Below are positions 5,667-5,748 of a stretch of 5,748 nt of DNA, one piece after another. A program made the translations under genes and the position numbers. Every line of letters begins with the position of its first letter. The first letter of the stretch is position 1. The notes beneath the pieces were generated by a model, which saw only the letters and a list, made by a program, of their open reading frames with translations, was not told the origin of the DNA and made no database searches. Source of the stretch: Planktotalea sp. (lineage in GTDB: Bacteria > Pseudomonadota > Alphaproteobacteria > Rhodobacterales > Rhodobacteraceae); NCBI GenBank assembly GCA_024645145.1, contig JAHEGL010000123.1, forward strand, positions 1 to 5,748, in the 5' to 3' direction.

Positions 5667-5689
5667 GCCTTTGGCGACATGAAAGAAGG

Positions 5690-5721
5690 CGGGCTTTCGG
5701 ATACACGCGAAGGCCCGTTTT
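5690..5721 (+). terminator. Intrinsic terminator or 3'-stabilising stem-loop after the TRAP binding-protein gene
   Basis: CGGGCTTTCG (5690-5699) pairs with CGAAGGCCCG (5708-5717) with a single G-U wobble and an 8-base loop, followed by four T (5718-5721). The stem can extend outward to 5685 and 5722 through two more wobbles, two A-U pairs and one G-C pair. It starts 23 bases after the stop. Such stem-loops often sit between an abundant binding-protein gene and its weakly expressed membrane subunits, so full or partial termination are both possible. Confidence 0.8.
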
Positions 5722-5748
5722 CGCCTTAGATCAAAACGAGCGGCGCAT

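Noticed and set aside
5746..5748. CAT at the very end as the start codon of a leftward gene
   Set aside because: A leftward frame from here would run straight into the terminator and the 3' end of the binding-protein gene, and no ribosome site can be seen beyond the window.

Overview
The window looks like chromosomal DNA of an alphaproteobacterium, most likely the Roseobacter group of Rhodobacterales. This rests on recalled resemblance of the proteins (acetolactate synthase with a VAGEASWLMN stretch, a TakP-like TRAP solute-binding protein, an RluE-type synthase), moderate GC content and dense gene packing; no database search was possible. Nothing suggests a phage, transposon, CRISPR array or foreign island.

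Layout from left to right. Positions 1-1368, minus strand: the first 456 codons of the acetolactate synthase catalytic subunit (ilvB/ilvI), cut by the left edge. Positions 1369-1570: its control region, with a sigma70-like promoter (1542-1570), a 15-residue leader peptide MTDVVVILMRQRMEP (1466-1513), a foldable RNA segment (1439-1481) and an intrinsic terminator (1409-1440). Together these form a textbook translation-coupled attenuator that reads valine, isoleucine and leucine supply. Positions 1690-4312, minus strand: a three-gene operon transcribed leftward in the order histidine kinase (Cache sensor, HisKA_3, HATPase), NarL/FixJ-type response regulator, and RluE-like 23S rRNA pseudouridine synthase. 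Both junctions are 4-base start/stop overlaps. Positions 4313-4577: a divergent control region with nested inverted repeats. Positions 4578-5666, plus strand: a Tat-exported, TakP-like DctP-family solute-binding protein of a TRAP transporter. It ends at a strong stem-loop terminator (5690-5721), and any transporter membrane subunits lie beyond the right edge.

How the parts may work together. The kinase and regulator are transcribed away from the binding-protein gene, and the kinase carries an extracytoplasmic Cache domain, a fold known to bind small carboxylates and amino acids. The simplest reading (inference) is that the two-component system senses the organic acid taken up by the TRAP system, or a relative of it, and controls the binding-protein gene and perhaps itself through the shared intergenic region. 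The ilv gene is a separate unit controlled by its own attenuator. The most rewarding parts are the ilv leader RNA, whose ribosome-stalling geometry fits well, and the TCS/TRAP divergent region. The gene families are all known, so I do not claim a wholly new system.
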